Origin: Hymenobacter sp. DG01
GTDB lineage: Bacteria; Bacteroidota; Bacteroidia; Cytophagales; Hymenobacteraceae
Direction: 5' to 3'
DNA: 64,000 nt
Assembly (NCBI RefSeq): GCF_006352025.1
Contig: NZ_CP040936.1
Span: forward strand, 3,722,001 to 3,786,000
Made by a program: the position numbers and the translations under genes. The notes under the pieces are model-generated. The model was not told where the DNA came from and ran no database searches. It worked only from the letters and a program-made list of their open reading frames with translations. Within the stretch, counting starts at the first letter, position 1. Every line of letters starts with the position of its first letter. Shown one piece after another: positions 50,360 to 58,807 of the stretch.

Positions 50360-50725
50360 ATGGAACGACTTACCCAACCTGAAGAAGAAGCCATGCGCGG
50401 CTTCTGGCACCTGAACGGTGCTTTTATCAAGGAGGTGCTGGAGCTGCTGCCCGAGCCCCGCCCACCCTACACCACCCTGGCCTCCACGGTGCGCAACCTG
50501 GAGCGCAAGGGCTACCTGCGCGGCGAAAAGCTGGGCAACACCTTCCGCTTCACGCCCCTGATTCCGGCCGAGGACTACCGCAAGCGCTTTCTGGGCACCT
50601 TCGTGGGCGACTACTTCCGCAACTCCTATAAAGAGCTGGTTTCCTTTTTCGCCAAGGAGCAGAAAATCAGCGCCGAAGAGCTTAAGGAGATTGTGCGCAT
50701 GATTGAAAAAGGCGAGGACAAATGA
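50360..50725 (+). CDS. BlaI/MecI/CopY family transcriptional repressor
   Basis: 121 residues. The winged-helix domain reads 'LTQPEEEAMRGFWHLNGAFI' and 'PPYTTLASTVRNLERKGYLR' with the recognition helix, followed by 'GEKLGNTFRFTPLI' and a dimerisation tail. Such repressors are cleaved by, or released through, a membrane metalloprotease of the BlaR1/MecR1 type. The ATG of the M56 gene overlaps its stop (ATGA, 4 bases), so they are coupled. The dyad in front suggests self-control. Confidence 0.92.
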   Translation: MERLTQPEEEAMRGFWHLNGAFIKEVLELLPEPRPPYTTLASTVRNLERKGYLRGEKLGNTFRFTPLIPAEDYRKRFLGTFVGDYFRNSYKELVSFFAKEQKISAEELKEIVRMIEKGEDK

Positions 50726-52302
50726 GCACGCCCGAACTGCTACCCTACCTGCTGAAGGTGAACGGAGCCCTGCTGCTGTTCTGCGCCGGGTACTACCTGC
50801 TGCTGCGTCGCCTGACCTTCTTCCGCCTGAACCGGGCCTTTCTGCTGGTGGTCCTGGTGTTCGCGCCGCTTTATCCGCTGCTGGATGTCAGCCAGTGGTT
50901 TGCCCGGAGCCAGCCCCTGCCGGTGCCGCTGCTGGAGCTGGCGCCCACCTGGCAGGCACTGCCGGTAGGCGCGGCCACCGCGCCCGAGGCTATCAACTGG
51001 CTGGGCTTTGCCTACTGGACGGGGGTAGGGGTGCTGGCGGTGCGGTTTCTGCTGCAGCTGCTGTCCTTGTACCGCCTGCACCGCCGCTCCCGGCCCACAG
51101 AGTTTGAGGGGGCAGGGTTTCGGGCCGTGCCGGAGCCGGTGGCACCCTTTGCCTTCTGGCAAACGGTGTATCTGAACCCCAACCAGCATGGCCCCGACGA
51201 GTTGCCGGCCATTCTCTGCCACGAGCAGGTGCATGTGCGCGAGTGGCATACCGTGGATGTGCTGCTGGCCCAGCTGAGCCTGGTGTTCTACTGGTTTAAC
51301 CCCGGCGTGTGGCTGCTGCGGCAGGCCCTGCACGAAAACCTGGAGTTCCACACCGACTACCGGGTGCTGCAGTCCGGTCTGCTCGATTCCAAAGCCTACC
51401 AATACCGCCTGCTGCGCCAGAACGTGCAAAGTCAGGCCCATTCCAATGCCTTGGTCAGTCATTTCAACTTTCACCTGTTAAAAACCCGCATTGCCATGAT
51501 GAATAAGCCCCGCACTGCCCCCCTGCAGGCCGCCCGCTACCTGCTGCTGCTACCGCTGGCCCTGAGCCTTTTGAGTTTCTCGGCTCCCAAAGTAACGTTG
51601 GCCGTAGGAACGGCTTCCGACCTAGCTGCCCCTACCCCCACCGACGTGGAGAAAGATGCTCCTGTTAGCGCGCTTCCGCCTGCGGCCCTGGCCTACATTG
51701 TGAAGGAATATCCGGAGTACCGCCTTATTGGAGTGACCGAAGTGCGGGCTGCCGATGGCAGTAACCTGCGCTACCGGGCGGAAATAGCTTACGGGCGCCG
51801 CCCCGTCAAAGTGCTCTTCGGCGCGGAAGGCCAGGCGCTGGTAGCCGCCGAGCCTTTGTACTTTCTGGATGGCAAGCCAGCCACTAAAGCTGAAGTAGAA
51901 GCACTTAGCCCAGCTGCCATCGAAAGTGTGAATGTGCTGAAGAAGGAGGACGCTAAAGCTTTCGGTGAAAAAGCGAGCAGTGGAGTTATCCTGGTTATCA
52001 CGAAGAAAAACAAAGACTCGGCAGAGGTCCAGGCCTTCCTGAAGGCGCACAACATTTCCTATACACCGCCAACGCCGGAAGTACAGCAGATAATAAACGC
52101 CGTAACTGCGGGTAAAGGCCTCCCAGCCGCAGATCTGCAGGGCCGCCTGCTGCTCATCAATGGCAAAGAGGCTACCCCCGGCGAAACGAAACTGCCGGCA
52201 GGTAGCGTGCAGAGCGTGTATGTGCTGGACGCCGAAAAGGCTACCGCCAAGTATGGCGAGAAGGGTAAAAACGGCGCGGTAATTATCACCACCAAACAAT
52301 AG
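50722..52302 (+). CDS. M56 family sensor metalloprotease with two plug-like modules
   Basis: 526 residues. Membrane helices at the N-terminus ('NGALLLFCAGYYLLLRRLTF') and near 95-115, then the M56 peptidase with His167-Glu168-Gln-Val-His171 in 'LCHEQVHVREWHTVDVLLA'. A further helix at about 270-290, then a periplasmic part of 230 residues containing two TonB-plug-like motifs: 'YFLDGKPATKAEVEALSPAA...VNVLK' ending 'SGVILVITKKN', and 'LLLINGKEATPGETKLPAGS' ending 'KNGAVIITTKQ'. BlaR1-like signalling with BlaI is inferred; the plug modules replace a penicillin-binding sensor. Confidence 0.9.
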   Translation: MSTPELLPYLLKVNGALLLFCAGYYLLLRRLTFFRLNRAFLLVVLVFAPLYPLLDVSQWFARSQPLPVPLLELAPTWQALPVGAATAPEAINWLGFAYWTGVGVLAVRFLLQLLSLYRLHRRSRPTEFEGAGFRAVPEPVAPFAFWQTVYLNPNQHGPDELPAILCHEQVHVREWHTVDVLLAQLSLVFYWFNPGVWLLRQALHENLEFHTDYRVLQSGLLDSKAYQYRLLRQNVQSQAHSNALVSHFNFHLLKTRIAMMNKPRTAPLQAARYLLLLPLALSLLSFSAPKVTLAVGTASDLAAPTPTDVEKDAPVSALPPAALAYIVKEYPEYRLIGVTEVRAADGSNLRYRAEIAYGRRPVKVLFGAEGQALVAAEPLYFLDGKPATKAEVEALSPAAIESVNVLKKEDAKAFGEKASSGVILVITKKNKDSAEVQAFLKAHNISYTPPTPEVQQIINAVTAGKGLPAADLQGRLLLINGKEATPGETKLPAGSVQSVYVLDAEKATAKYGEKGKNGAVIITTKQ

Positions 52303-52340
52303 GCCGGCCGGCAGGTTATCAACGTGTTATTATTTGCCGA

Positions 52341-52371
52341 AAAGCCCGGTTTCTGACGGAAGCCGGGCTTT
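52341..52371 (+). terminator. Terminator after the M56 gene
   Basis: 13-pair stem with one G-T pair and a 5-base loop, AAAGCCCGG/CCGGGCTTT core, T-rich tail. It separates the sensor gene from the following plug-like gene, which may have its own promoter. Confidence 0.8.
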
Positions 52372-52413
52372 CTGTTGCGCTTGCGGCACAAACTTTGCGC
52401 CCGGCAGCCCACT

Positions 52414-52788
52414 ATGTCCCTTTACTCCTCCTTCCGCCAAACTGCCTTCGGAACCAGCCTGCTCTTGCTGCTGGGACTGACTACCCCCACCGCCCAGGCC
52501 GAGCCAGAGCCGGCCGCTCCCGCCGGCCAGATAGATGGCCCCAGCCTGTATTTTCTCGACGGAGTGGCTTCTGACCAGAAAACCATTAATGCGCTGAACC
52601 GCCGCACCATTGCCTCCGTGAACGTGGTAAACGGGGAAGATGCGGTGCGTGTGTTTGGCCCCGAGGCCGCGGCCGGGGTGATGATTGTGGTAACGAAGCG
52701 CAACGTAGGTTCGGCCGCGGTGGCGGAGTTCAACCGCCGCTACGACATCCGGCCCGTGGAGGCGCCTGCCGCACCCGCAAAGTCGTAG
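52414..52788 (+). CDS. Stand-alone secreted plug-like protein
   Basis: 124 residues from the ATG at 52414. Signal peptide ending 'TAQAEP'. The mature part 'SLYFLDGVASDQKTINALNR' to 'AAAGVMIVVTKRN' repeats the plug-like motif of the preceding M56 protein ('YFLDG...', 'SVNV', 'G.....GV.IVVTK'). It is probably a periplasmic companion or substrate of the sensor. No transporter domain. Separate terminator upstream, so likely its own transcription unit. Confidence 0.75.
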   Translation: MSLYSSFRQTAFGTSLLLLLGLTTPTAQAEPEPAAPAGQIDGPSLYFLDGVASDQKTINALNRRTIASVNVVNGEDAVRVFGPEAAAGVMIVVTKRNVGSAAVAEFNRRYDIRPVEAPAAPAKS

Positions 52789-52923
52789 GCTGCTACCCCT
52801 TGCGGAGGTGCCACCCCGGGCCAGGGCGCACCGGGCGCGGTTTCAGGGTAGCTCAACGCGCCATGCCTGGGCTTCGTATCGGGAAAACGCTTTTTGTTGG
52901 TTTTGCTTTTTCGCCCTGACTGC

Positions 52924-53337
52924 ATGATTTCCACTACCCTTGCCGATTTCCTGCACCTGACCCACCGCCCCGACCTGGGCATCGTAGCCGTGCGCTGGAC
53001 GCGCCCCACGGCTTCACACGAGCTGCGGGCTGGTTACCAGGAAGTGCTGCGCTACGCTACGGCCTGCGACCTATGCCACCGGTGGCTGATTGACTCTCGC
53101 CGCCGCCTGGAGGTGGATGCCCGCGACGTGCACTGGTTGACCACTGTATTTTACCCTCTGCTCCGCCAGCACCTCGGCAATCATGCCTACCTGGCCTTTC
53201 TGGTGGCTCCTCACCAGCTCAACGACGTGCACGACGATACCTTACCCCCCTTGCCCTATACGCACGGCAACTACTGCTCCCTGAACCAGTTTACCGATGA
53301 AGGCGAGGCCGTCCGGTGGCTATGCTCCCGTGGGTAA
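52924..53337 (+). CDS. Conserved protein of the 3-copy family (second copy)
   Basis: 137 residues from the ATG at 52924 (the extension to 52894 is not family-like). Same plan as the 37517 gene: 'LGIVAVRWTRPTASHELRAG', core 'LCHRWLIDSRRRLEVDARDV', 'HWLTTVFYPLLRQHLG', strand 'AYLAFLVAP', C-terminal 'NQFTDEGEAVRWL'. Function unknown, possibly a STAS-like signalling domain. Lies alone between the plug-like gene and an AT-rich gap. Confidence 0.7.
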   Translation: MISTTLADFLHLTHRPDLGIVAVRWTRPTASHELRAGYQEVLRYATACDLCHRWLIDSRRRLEVDARDVHWLTTVFYPLLRQHLGNHAYLAFLVAPHQLNDVHDDTLPPLPYTHGNYCSLNQFTDEGEAVRWLCSRG

Positions 53338-53635
53338 GCCCTGAAGTTGCTGACGTTACGGAGTGGTTGCTGCCACGCCCACTACCCCTGCCTGAGCACG
53401 CAGACTGCCACGAAAACCGGGGGGTACCAGGTTCAGTAAAAACAGGTAGTTACATTGGTTTTATAAGAAAAGTTAAATAAAATAAAGCTAATATTCGAAA
53501 TCTTGCTGGCTTGGTATTAGTATGATGTTTTCCAGATAAAATCTTTATATCAGGTGGTTATGTGAATTATAGGAAGATTTATTCTACCTTGGTCTTCGTT
53601 ACGAGGTAGTGTTCTTCCACTTCTTATTCTTTCTT
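53338..53635. other. AT-rich intergenic gap
   Basis: About 300 bases, AT-richer than its surroundings from 53440 on, with no reading frame, repeat or match to TAnnTTTG that I can support. It probably carries the promoter region of the following small secreted protein. Confidence 0.4.
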
Positions 53636-53944
53636 ATGTTCAAAACAATACTCTTGTTGTTTTTGGCTTTTCTGATGTTCCTGGAGCCCGAGGCGGCGCG
53701 GGCCGAGGCAGAGAGCAGCCCATCGGTCGGCACGGAAATGGTGGAAAGCACGCCGTTATTCCGGCGCACCTACAAGCGCGGCCGGCCCAACTACAAACGC
53801 TACCGCGGTAACAGCCGCCACAAGATGAAAAAGCTGGGCCCCTTCCGCCGCTGGAAGCTCCGTCTCAAAGCTCAGAAGAAACGCAAGCAGCGCACCCCCA
53901 GCGTGCAGGTAGGAGCACCCACCCGCAGCATGCCCAAAAAATAG
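53636..53944 (+). CDS. Small secreted Lys/Arg-rich protein
   Basis: 102 residues from the ATG at 53636. Signal peptide ends near 'EAARAEAE'. The rest is very basic: 'RRTYKRGRPNYKRYRGNSR', 'KLGPFRRWKLRLKAQKKRKQ'. No domain. The composition suggests binding to nucleic acid, lipopolysaccharide or other anionic surface polymers. It has its own strong terminator and lies in an AT-rich context, suggesting recent arrival or special expression. Confidence 0.65.
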   Translation: MFKTILLLFLAFLMFLEPEAARAEAESSPSVGTEMVESTPLFRRTYKRGRPNYKRYRGNSRHKMKKLGPFRRWKLRLKAQKKRKQRTPSVQVGAPTRSMPKK

Positions 53945-53960
53945 CAGCACCCCCTCAGGC

Positions 53961-53999
53961 AAAAAGCCGGTTTCCGCACGTCGCGGAAACCGGCTTTTT
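53961..53999. terminator. Perfect hairpin terminator
   Basis: 17-bp arms (53961-53977 and 53983-53999) with A5 and T5 ends and a 5-base loop. Serves the Lys/Arg-rich gene and could also stop readthrough from the minus-strand TPM gene. Confidence 0.92.
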
Positions 54000-54075
54000 G
54001 CTTTTCAAGGCTACTTAACGCCGCCGGGGGTAGGGCCGGCCGGCGCGGGAGAGTGACCCAGGCGCCACAGGGGAG

Positions 54076-55377
54076 TTACCAGCTACCGCTATTATCGTCG
54101 CCGCCATCGAAACCACCCCCGCCCGTGTCATCCGACGACATATCATCGTAGGAGGAAGCATCGTCAGAGGAAAAGTAGTCGGGCTCATTAGCCGTGTAGT
54201 CCTCCGAGAAGTAGTCCGGGCCGGCCTCATCCGAGGTGCCGGTGTTGTCCAGGGCCGGGAAGCCGCCGGATGCTGCTCCGGCGCCGCCTATGGCTCCGGC
54301 GGCAGCATCAGTGCCCAGGGAAGGAGGGGGAGTGTCGGGGTTGAGGGCACTGCTATCCGGCCGGTCGTGGCCCTCGGCCATGCGGTTGCCGAGGTAAGCG
54401 CCGGCTGCGGCCGCCGCTCCGGTCATGAGCATGCCGCCCATGCCACTGCCCAGGCCGCTACCCCCACCACCGCCGAAGCCGCTGTTGCGGTTGGGCAGAA
54501 AATCAGGAGCGCCGCCGGGTTGGGTAGCGCGTGGCCCGTAATTGCCAGCCGGGGCGTTGGGCTGGCGGGGCAGGAAATCGGGGGCCGGGGCAGTGCCGGC
54601 AACATAGGTGCCGGGGGCGGTGGGCGCTGCCGGGCTGCGCCGCCGGAATAGCTTTGATACCAGCCAGATGCCCCCACCTATTACCACCACGCCCAGTACC
54701 AGCGTACCAATGCCAAAGCCCGAGGAGGCCGGCTCAGGCGCGGCAGCGGGCGTCATCATGGGGTCGGGAGTAGCAGCACTGGCGGGCAGCTCGTTGCTGA
54801 GGCCGCTGTTCGGGGCGGCGCCCATATCGTTGGGGGAGGCAGAAGGGGTAGCAGCGGCGGCCGGCTGGTTCTGACGCGGATCGGAGCTGGGGTTGGCGGC
54901 CAGCATCAGAGTATTCAGACCGGTGCGCAGGCCGGCAAAGTAGCGGCCCTGCTTGAAGCTAGGCGTCATCTGCTCCCTGATTACCCGCTGAGTCAGCTCG
55001 GGCGTAATGCGGTCCTGCAGGCCCGAGCCGGCCTGAATGCTTACCTGCCGGTCCTGGGCGCCCAGCAATACCACCAGCCCGTTGTTTTTGTCGCGCTGCC
55101 CAATGCCCCAGGCCGTGCCCAGGGCCCGGGCGTACTCGGCGGCGCTGCGCCCACCCAAGGAAGGCACCGTTACCACCACAATCTGGGTACCGGTTTCATC
55201 GGCGTAGCGGCGCAGGCCGCTCTCCAGGGTTTTGGCGTTGGCAGGGGGTAGGAGCTGGGCCTGGTCGTTGAGGAACTGAAACGGCGAAGGTCGGGGCGGC
55301 AGCTCCTGGGCCGTGCCCGTGGCCGACCAGCCCAGGCCCACCACGAAAAGCCACAGAAAAAGAAGAAGGCGGTGCAT
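54076..55377 (-). CDS. TPM domain protein (YgcG family)
   Basis: 433 residues. Signal peptide 1-24 ('WSATGTAQEL'). The TPM domain spans about 40-165 with 'TQIVVVTVPSLGG', 'YARALGTAWGIGQRDKNNGL', 'VSIQAGSGLQDRITPELTQR'. A long Ala/Pro/Gly linker, one helix at about 220-240 ('IGTLVLGVVVIGGGIWLV'), then an acidic, Gly-rich tail ending 'GGDDNSGSW', the usual YgcG end. Family proteins act in membrane protein or photosystem maintenance; here function is unknown. Confidence 0.88.
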   Translation of the reverse strand: MHRLLLFLWLFVVGLGWSATGTAQELPPRPSPFQFLNDQAQLLPPANAKTLESGLRRYADETGTQIVVVTVPSLGGRSAAEYARALGTAWGIGQRDKNNGLVVLLGAQDRQVSIQAGSGLQDRITPELTQRVIREQMTPSFKQGRYFAGLRTGLNTLMLAANPSSDPRQNQPAAAATPSASPNDMGAAPNSGLSNELPASAATPDPMMTPAAAPEPASSGFGIGTLVLGVVVIGGGIWLVSKLFRRRSPAAPTAPGTYVAGTAPAPDFLPRQPNAPAGNYGPRATQPGGAPDFLPNRNSGFGGGGGSGLGSGMGGMLMTGAAAAAGAYLGNRMAEGHDRPDSSALNPDTPPPSLGTDAAAGAIGGAGAASGGFPALDNTGTSDEAGPDYFSEDYTANEPDYFSSDDASSYDDMSSDDTGGGGFDGGDDNSGSW

Positions 55378-55487
55378 AATGTCGGGGAGTTAGGGTGAAG
55401 GAAATACAGCCTTCTTGTACGTTCGGGGACCTGAAGTGGCTATGGTTCAGTAAGTGGAGAGCTTCGCGGGGCAATCTGGCTAACGCA

Positions 55488-55517
55488 GCAAGGCTGGCCC
55501 CACGGGGCCGGCCTTGC
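55488..55517 (-). terminator. Hairpin after the second Hsp20 gene
   Basis: 14-pair stem (55488-55501 with 55504-55517, one G-T pair) with a 2-base loop, 27 bases after the Hsp20 stop on the minus strand. No T-run, so termination efficiency is uncertain. Confidence 0.6.
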
Positions 55518-55543
55518 GTTTGATACTCCATCGATAAGGCAAC

Positions 55544-56167
55544 TCAGGAACCTACCCCGGAGCTTTGGGGCCGGTTTCTCATTTCCTCAACGGGGTCAGT
55601 GGAGGCTGCGGTGCCATTCGACGGATGTCCGTTGCCGGGGTGGGCGCCCGACGACTGCACTGCTACATCGGTGGCCTGCTGGCCCATGCGCTCCGACATC
55701 TGGCCGGGGCTGCTGTGCTGGCCCTGGCCGCCGCGCACCTCAATCTGGTGGCGCATGGTTTTCTTCTCGTCCTTGGGTACGCTTACGTGCAGAATGCCGT
55801 CCTCGAAGCGGGCCGCAATGCCGCTGGCCTCCACCGTATCGGGCAGTTGGAAGGCGCGGTGGAAAGAGCCGTAGGAGCTTTCCACCATGTGGTAGCGCCG
55901 CTCATTCTGCTCCTGGCGGAAGTGCCGCTCGCCCGAAATAGTCAGGCGTCCCTGGTGAAAGTCCACCTTAATGTCTTCGCGCTTCAGGCCGGGTAGGGCC
56001 GCTTCTATCTCGTAGCTTTTCTCGGTTTCGTAGGCATCAACGTGGGGCGAGAAGCTGTTCACCCGCCCCCGGGAAGCCAGCGAGTCGCTGAAAAACCGGT
56101 CGAGCATGGTGCTGAAGCTAGAGGAGTTCATGTCAGAAAACGAGTCCTGATACTTCTGAATAGCCAT
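55544..56167 (-). CDS. Hsp20/alpha-crystallin small heat-shock protein
   Basis: 207 residues, longer than usual because of a 60-residue Ser/Gly/Gln-rich tail. The alpha-crystallin domain runs from 'PHVDAYETEKSYEIEAALPG' through 'LKREDIKVDFHQGRLTISGE' and 'GSFHRAFQLPDTVEASGIAA' to 'LHVSVPKDEK'. It prevents aggregation of unfolded proteins. The tail ('QGQHSSPGQMSERMGQQATD') is probably disordered. It is unlike the shorter, more divergent Hsp20 at 35021. Confidence 0.92.
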   Translation of the reverse strand: MAIQKYQDSFSDMNSSSFSTMLDRFFSDSLASRGRVNSFSPHVDAYETEKSYEIEAALPGLKREDIKVDFHQGRLTISGERHFRQEQNERRYHMVESSYGSFHRAFQLPDTVEASGIAARFEDGILHVSVPKDEKKTMRHQIEVRGGQGQHSSPGQMSERMGQQATDVAVQSSGAHPGNGHPSNGTAASTDPVEEMRNRPQSSGVGS

Positions 56168-56272
56168 GATTGTAAGCCGTGTTAAAGTGAAACATCACTA
56201 AAAGCGGCAGTTTATACGTATCTGAAAATCAGATGTTACCAGGAGGCGATATGTTTTCTGAGGCCTTGTGAG

Positions 56273-56980
56273 CTACAGTTGCCGGTTATAAAATCGTACA
56301 CTATCCACTGGCAACCGTACCAGCTTGCCCTGCGGGGTGAGTTCGAAATCGGTTACCGTAGAGTCAAGCGCGTAGCGTTGCTTATTCAGGGCTGCCAATG
56401 TTGCGGCCGTATCCAGTGAAATATCGGCCTCCTCTACCTCTACGGCATCTACTTCCCGACTGATTACCCGGAGCCGGCCATTCGGGAGCAGAGTCAGCGT
56501 GCTTGTTTTGCTCCAGTCACCATCGCCCCCACTGGAAGCTACTTCCTTCACGTCCACTAAAGTGCTACCCTTGAAAGTTAAGTAGTACAGCTCTTGGCAG
56601 CAGTCCTCATGCTGGTGCAGCAGTGGTATTAGCGTAAAGCCAGCGCAATGCAGAGTGTCCAACGCAAATATGCCATCATAGCTGCCGTAGTTTCCGAACC
56701 GCGTCCGGAAGATCGGCGCGTGCGAGAGTAGCGTTTGCACCGTCGCTTCGCTGAGCCGGCTGCTGCGTGCGGGCTCTACTTCTGGCGAGTATACTGGTAA
56801 TTGACAGGTCTTTGACTCAGTAGGCGTAGAAATAATAGTCGGCGAAGCAGAAGTTTTAGCTGATTCCGGGGCCGACGAGCCGTTGCAGCCGGTTAGTGAT
56901 AAAGTGCCGGTTAGAACGATTAAGTAGAGGAAACGGGAGAGGCAGAGCACGGCGGGAAAGGGAATTTTATGGGCAAGCAA
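56273..56980 (-). CDS. Hypothetical lipoprotein (paralogue of 62838 gene)
   Basis: 235 residues. Signal peptide with lipobox 'LSLTGC'. After a Ser/Thr-rich linker the conserved part starts 'TCQLPVYSPE', continues with 'FALDTLHCAGFTLIPLLHQH', 'ELYYLTFKGSTLVDVKEVAS' and closes with 'TPQGKLVRLPVDSVRFY'. The gene at 62838 shares this order with matching cysteines ('ACSLPVYD', 'ALDTVSCPKFRLVSYLYQG', 'LYYVTFSPDGRQ', 'TPQGRFQHTRLDSVR'). No domain recognised; function unknown. Confidence 0.72.
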   Translation of the reverse strand: MLAHKIPFPAVLCLSRFLYLIVLTGTLSLTGCNGSSAPESAKTSASPTIISTPTESKTCQLPVYSPEVEPARSSRLSEATVQTLLSHAPIFRTRFGNYGSYDGIFALDTLHCAGFTLIPLLHQHEDCCQELYYLTFKGSTLVDVKEVASSGGDGDWSKTSTLTLLPNGRLRVISREVDAVEVEEADISLDTAATLAALNKQRYALDSTVTDFELTPQGKLVRLPVDSVRFYNRQL

Positions 56981-57158
56981 GATAGTCTGGCAATTGTGGA
57001 AGCGCGAACGGCGAGTTGAAAAGCCTCTGTGAGCTATTGCCAGCTCAACCCCAGATTTTATTCAAACTATTGGTATTTGATCAAGGTTGATTTGCATTGC
57101 CTACCTGCTGCGGGCCGGCAACCTGCTCTTTCTCTCACCCCCTCGAAAACAACTTTTC

Positions 57159-58616
57159 ATGCAACCCTACCAAGGTCTCGAACTGCAATTCATCAACGGC
57201 GAGTGGAAACCCGGCCGCGAAGACGACTACATCAAGGATATCAACCCTTTCGACAACTCCGAGCTGCTGACCATTAAGTGCGCCGGCCTCGCGGAACTCG
57301 ACGAAGCCTACGGCGCAGCCAAAGCCGCCGCTACGGGCTGGGGCAACGCCCTACCCCAGGAGCGGCGCGACATCCTGATTCGGGCGGCCCAGCTGCTGCT
57401 CGAGCGCAAAGACGAAATTGCCAACTGGATAGCCCGCGAAGCCGGTGGGGCCCACGCCAAGGCCGAAGCCGAAATCATGCTGGCCCACGAGGTGCTGATG
57501 GAGGCCTCGTCGTTCCCGAACCGCCTGCACGGCTTTATCCTTAACTCCAGCACCCCCGGCAAGGAAAGCCGCGTGTACCGTAAGCCGCTGGGGGTAGTGG
57601 GCATCATCAGCCCCTGGAATTTTCCGGTGCATCTGTCCATGCGCTCCATTGCCCCGGCCCTGGCCTGCGGCAATACCATTGTGGTGAAGCCCGCCTCCCA
57701 GACGCCCGTAACCGGCGGCACGCTCCTGGCCAAGCTCTTCGAGGAAGCTGGCCTGCCCAAGGGCGTGTTCAACGTGGTGGTAGGCAAGTCGTCCGTCATC
57801 GGCGACGCCTTCGTGCAGCATCCGGTGCCCAAGCTGATTTCGTTTACCGGCTCCACGCCCGTGGGCAAAGGCATTGGCAAGCTGGCCGGCGAGGCCCTGA
57901 AAAAGGTAGCCCTGGAGTTGGGCGGCAACAACGTGTTTATTGTGATGGAAGACGCCGACTTGGATAGGGCCGTGGCTGCTGCCATGATGGGCAAGTTTAT
58001 GCACCAGGGCCAGATCTGCATGGCCGTCAACCGCTTTCTGGTGCACGAGCCGGTGTATGATGCCTTCTGCGAAAAGCTGGTGGCGCGCACCAAGGCCCTG
58101 AAAGTAGGCGACCCCCAACAGCGCGACACCGACATCGGCCCCCTCATCGACGAGAAGCAGGTGCAGCGCATCCAGAAAGACCTGGAAGAAAGCGTGGCCC
58201 AGGGCGCCAAAATCGTGTGCGGAGGCGAGGCCGACGGCGCCACCTTGCACCCCACCGTGCTGCGCGACGTGCGCAACGATATGCCCATTGCCCAGAATGA
58301 AATCTTCGGGCCCGTGGCGCCCCTGATTCCGTTCCGCGACGAGGCCGAGATGCTGCAGCTGGCCAACGAGCTGGACTTTGGCCTGAGCGGAGCCCTACAC
58401 ACAGGCAACGTAACGCGCGGCGTGCAGCTGGCCCGCCAGATTGAAACCGGCATGATTCACGTAAACGACCAGAGTGTAAACGACGAGCCCAATGCGCCCT
58501 TCGGCGGTGAACGGGAATCGGGGCTGGGCCGCTTTGGGGGCGAGTGGGTGATGGAAGAAATGACCCGGGTGCAGTGGGTTTCGGTGCAGCACGAGCCCCG
58601 CGACTACCCCATCTAG
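57159..58616 (+). CDS. NAD(P)-dependent aldehyde dehydrogenase
   Basis: 485 residues from the ATG at 57159; the 24 upstream residues in frame are not family-like. The catalytic Cys287 is in 'HQGQICMAVNR', the general base Glu253 in 'LELGGNNVF', and the cofactor loop is 'SFTGSTPVGKGIGKLA'. The ending 'FGGERESGLGRFGGEWVMEE' is typical. Closest to benzaldehyde or vanillin dehydrogenase types, but the substrate is not certain. Single gene with no linked pathway. Confidence 0.95.
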   Translation: MQPYQGLELQFINGEWKPGREDDYIKDINPFDNSELLTIKCAGLAELDEAYGAAKAAATGWGNALPQERRDILIRAAQLLLERKDEIANWIAREAGGAHAKAEAEIMLAHEVLMEASSFPNRLHGFILNSSTPGKESRVYRKPLGVVGIISPWNFPVHLSMRSIAPALACGNTIVVKPASQTPVTGGTLLAKLFEEAGLPKGVFNVVVGKSSVIGDAFVQHPVPKLISFTGSTPVGKGIGKLAGEALKKVALELGGNNVFIVMEDADLDRAVAAAMMGKFMHQGQICMAVNRFLVHEPVYDAFCEKLVARTKALKVGDPQQRDTDIGPLIDEKQVQRIQKDLEESVAQGAKIVCGGEADGATLHPTVLRDVRNDMPIAQNEIFGPVAPLIPFRDEAEMLQLANELDFGLSGALHTGNVTRGVQLARQIETGMIHVNDQSVNDEPNAPFGGERESGLGRFGGEWVMEEMTRVQWVSVQHEPRDYPI

Positions 58617-58807
58617 CCCGCGCCAGGTCTGACAAAGGGCTTTAGCAGGCCGGGAGGAAAGCGTTGTGCCGTGGGGCACCGCTTCTCCCGGCCTTGCTGC
58701 GTGAGAAGGTTTGGGCCCGGCTGAGGGGTAGGCCGGTGATGCTCTGTTCACCAAAATTGGCGTAGCAGCTGTATTTCCTGCCTGGCAATAGCGTACTTTT
58801 ACTCTTC

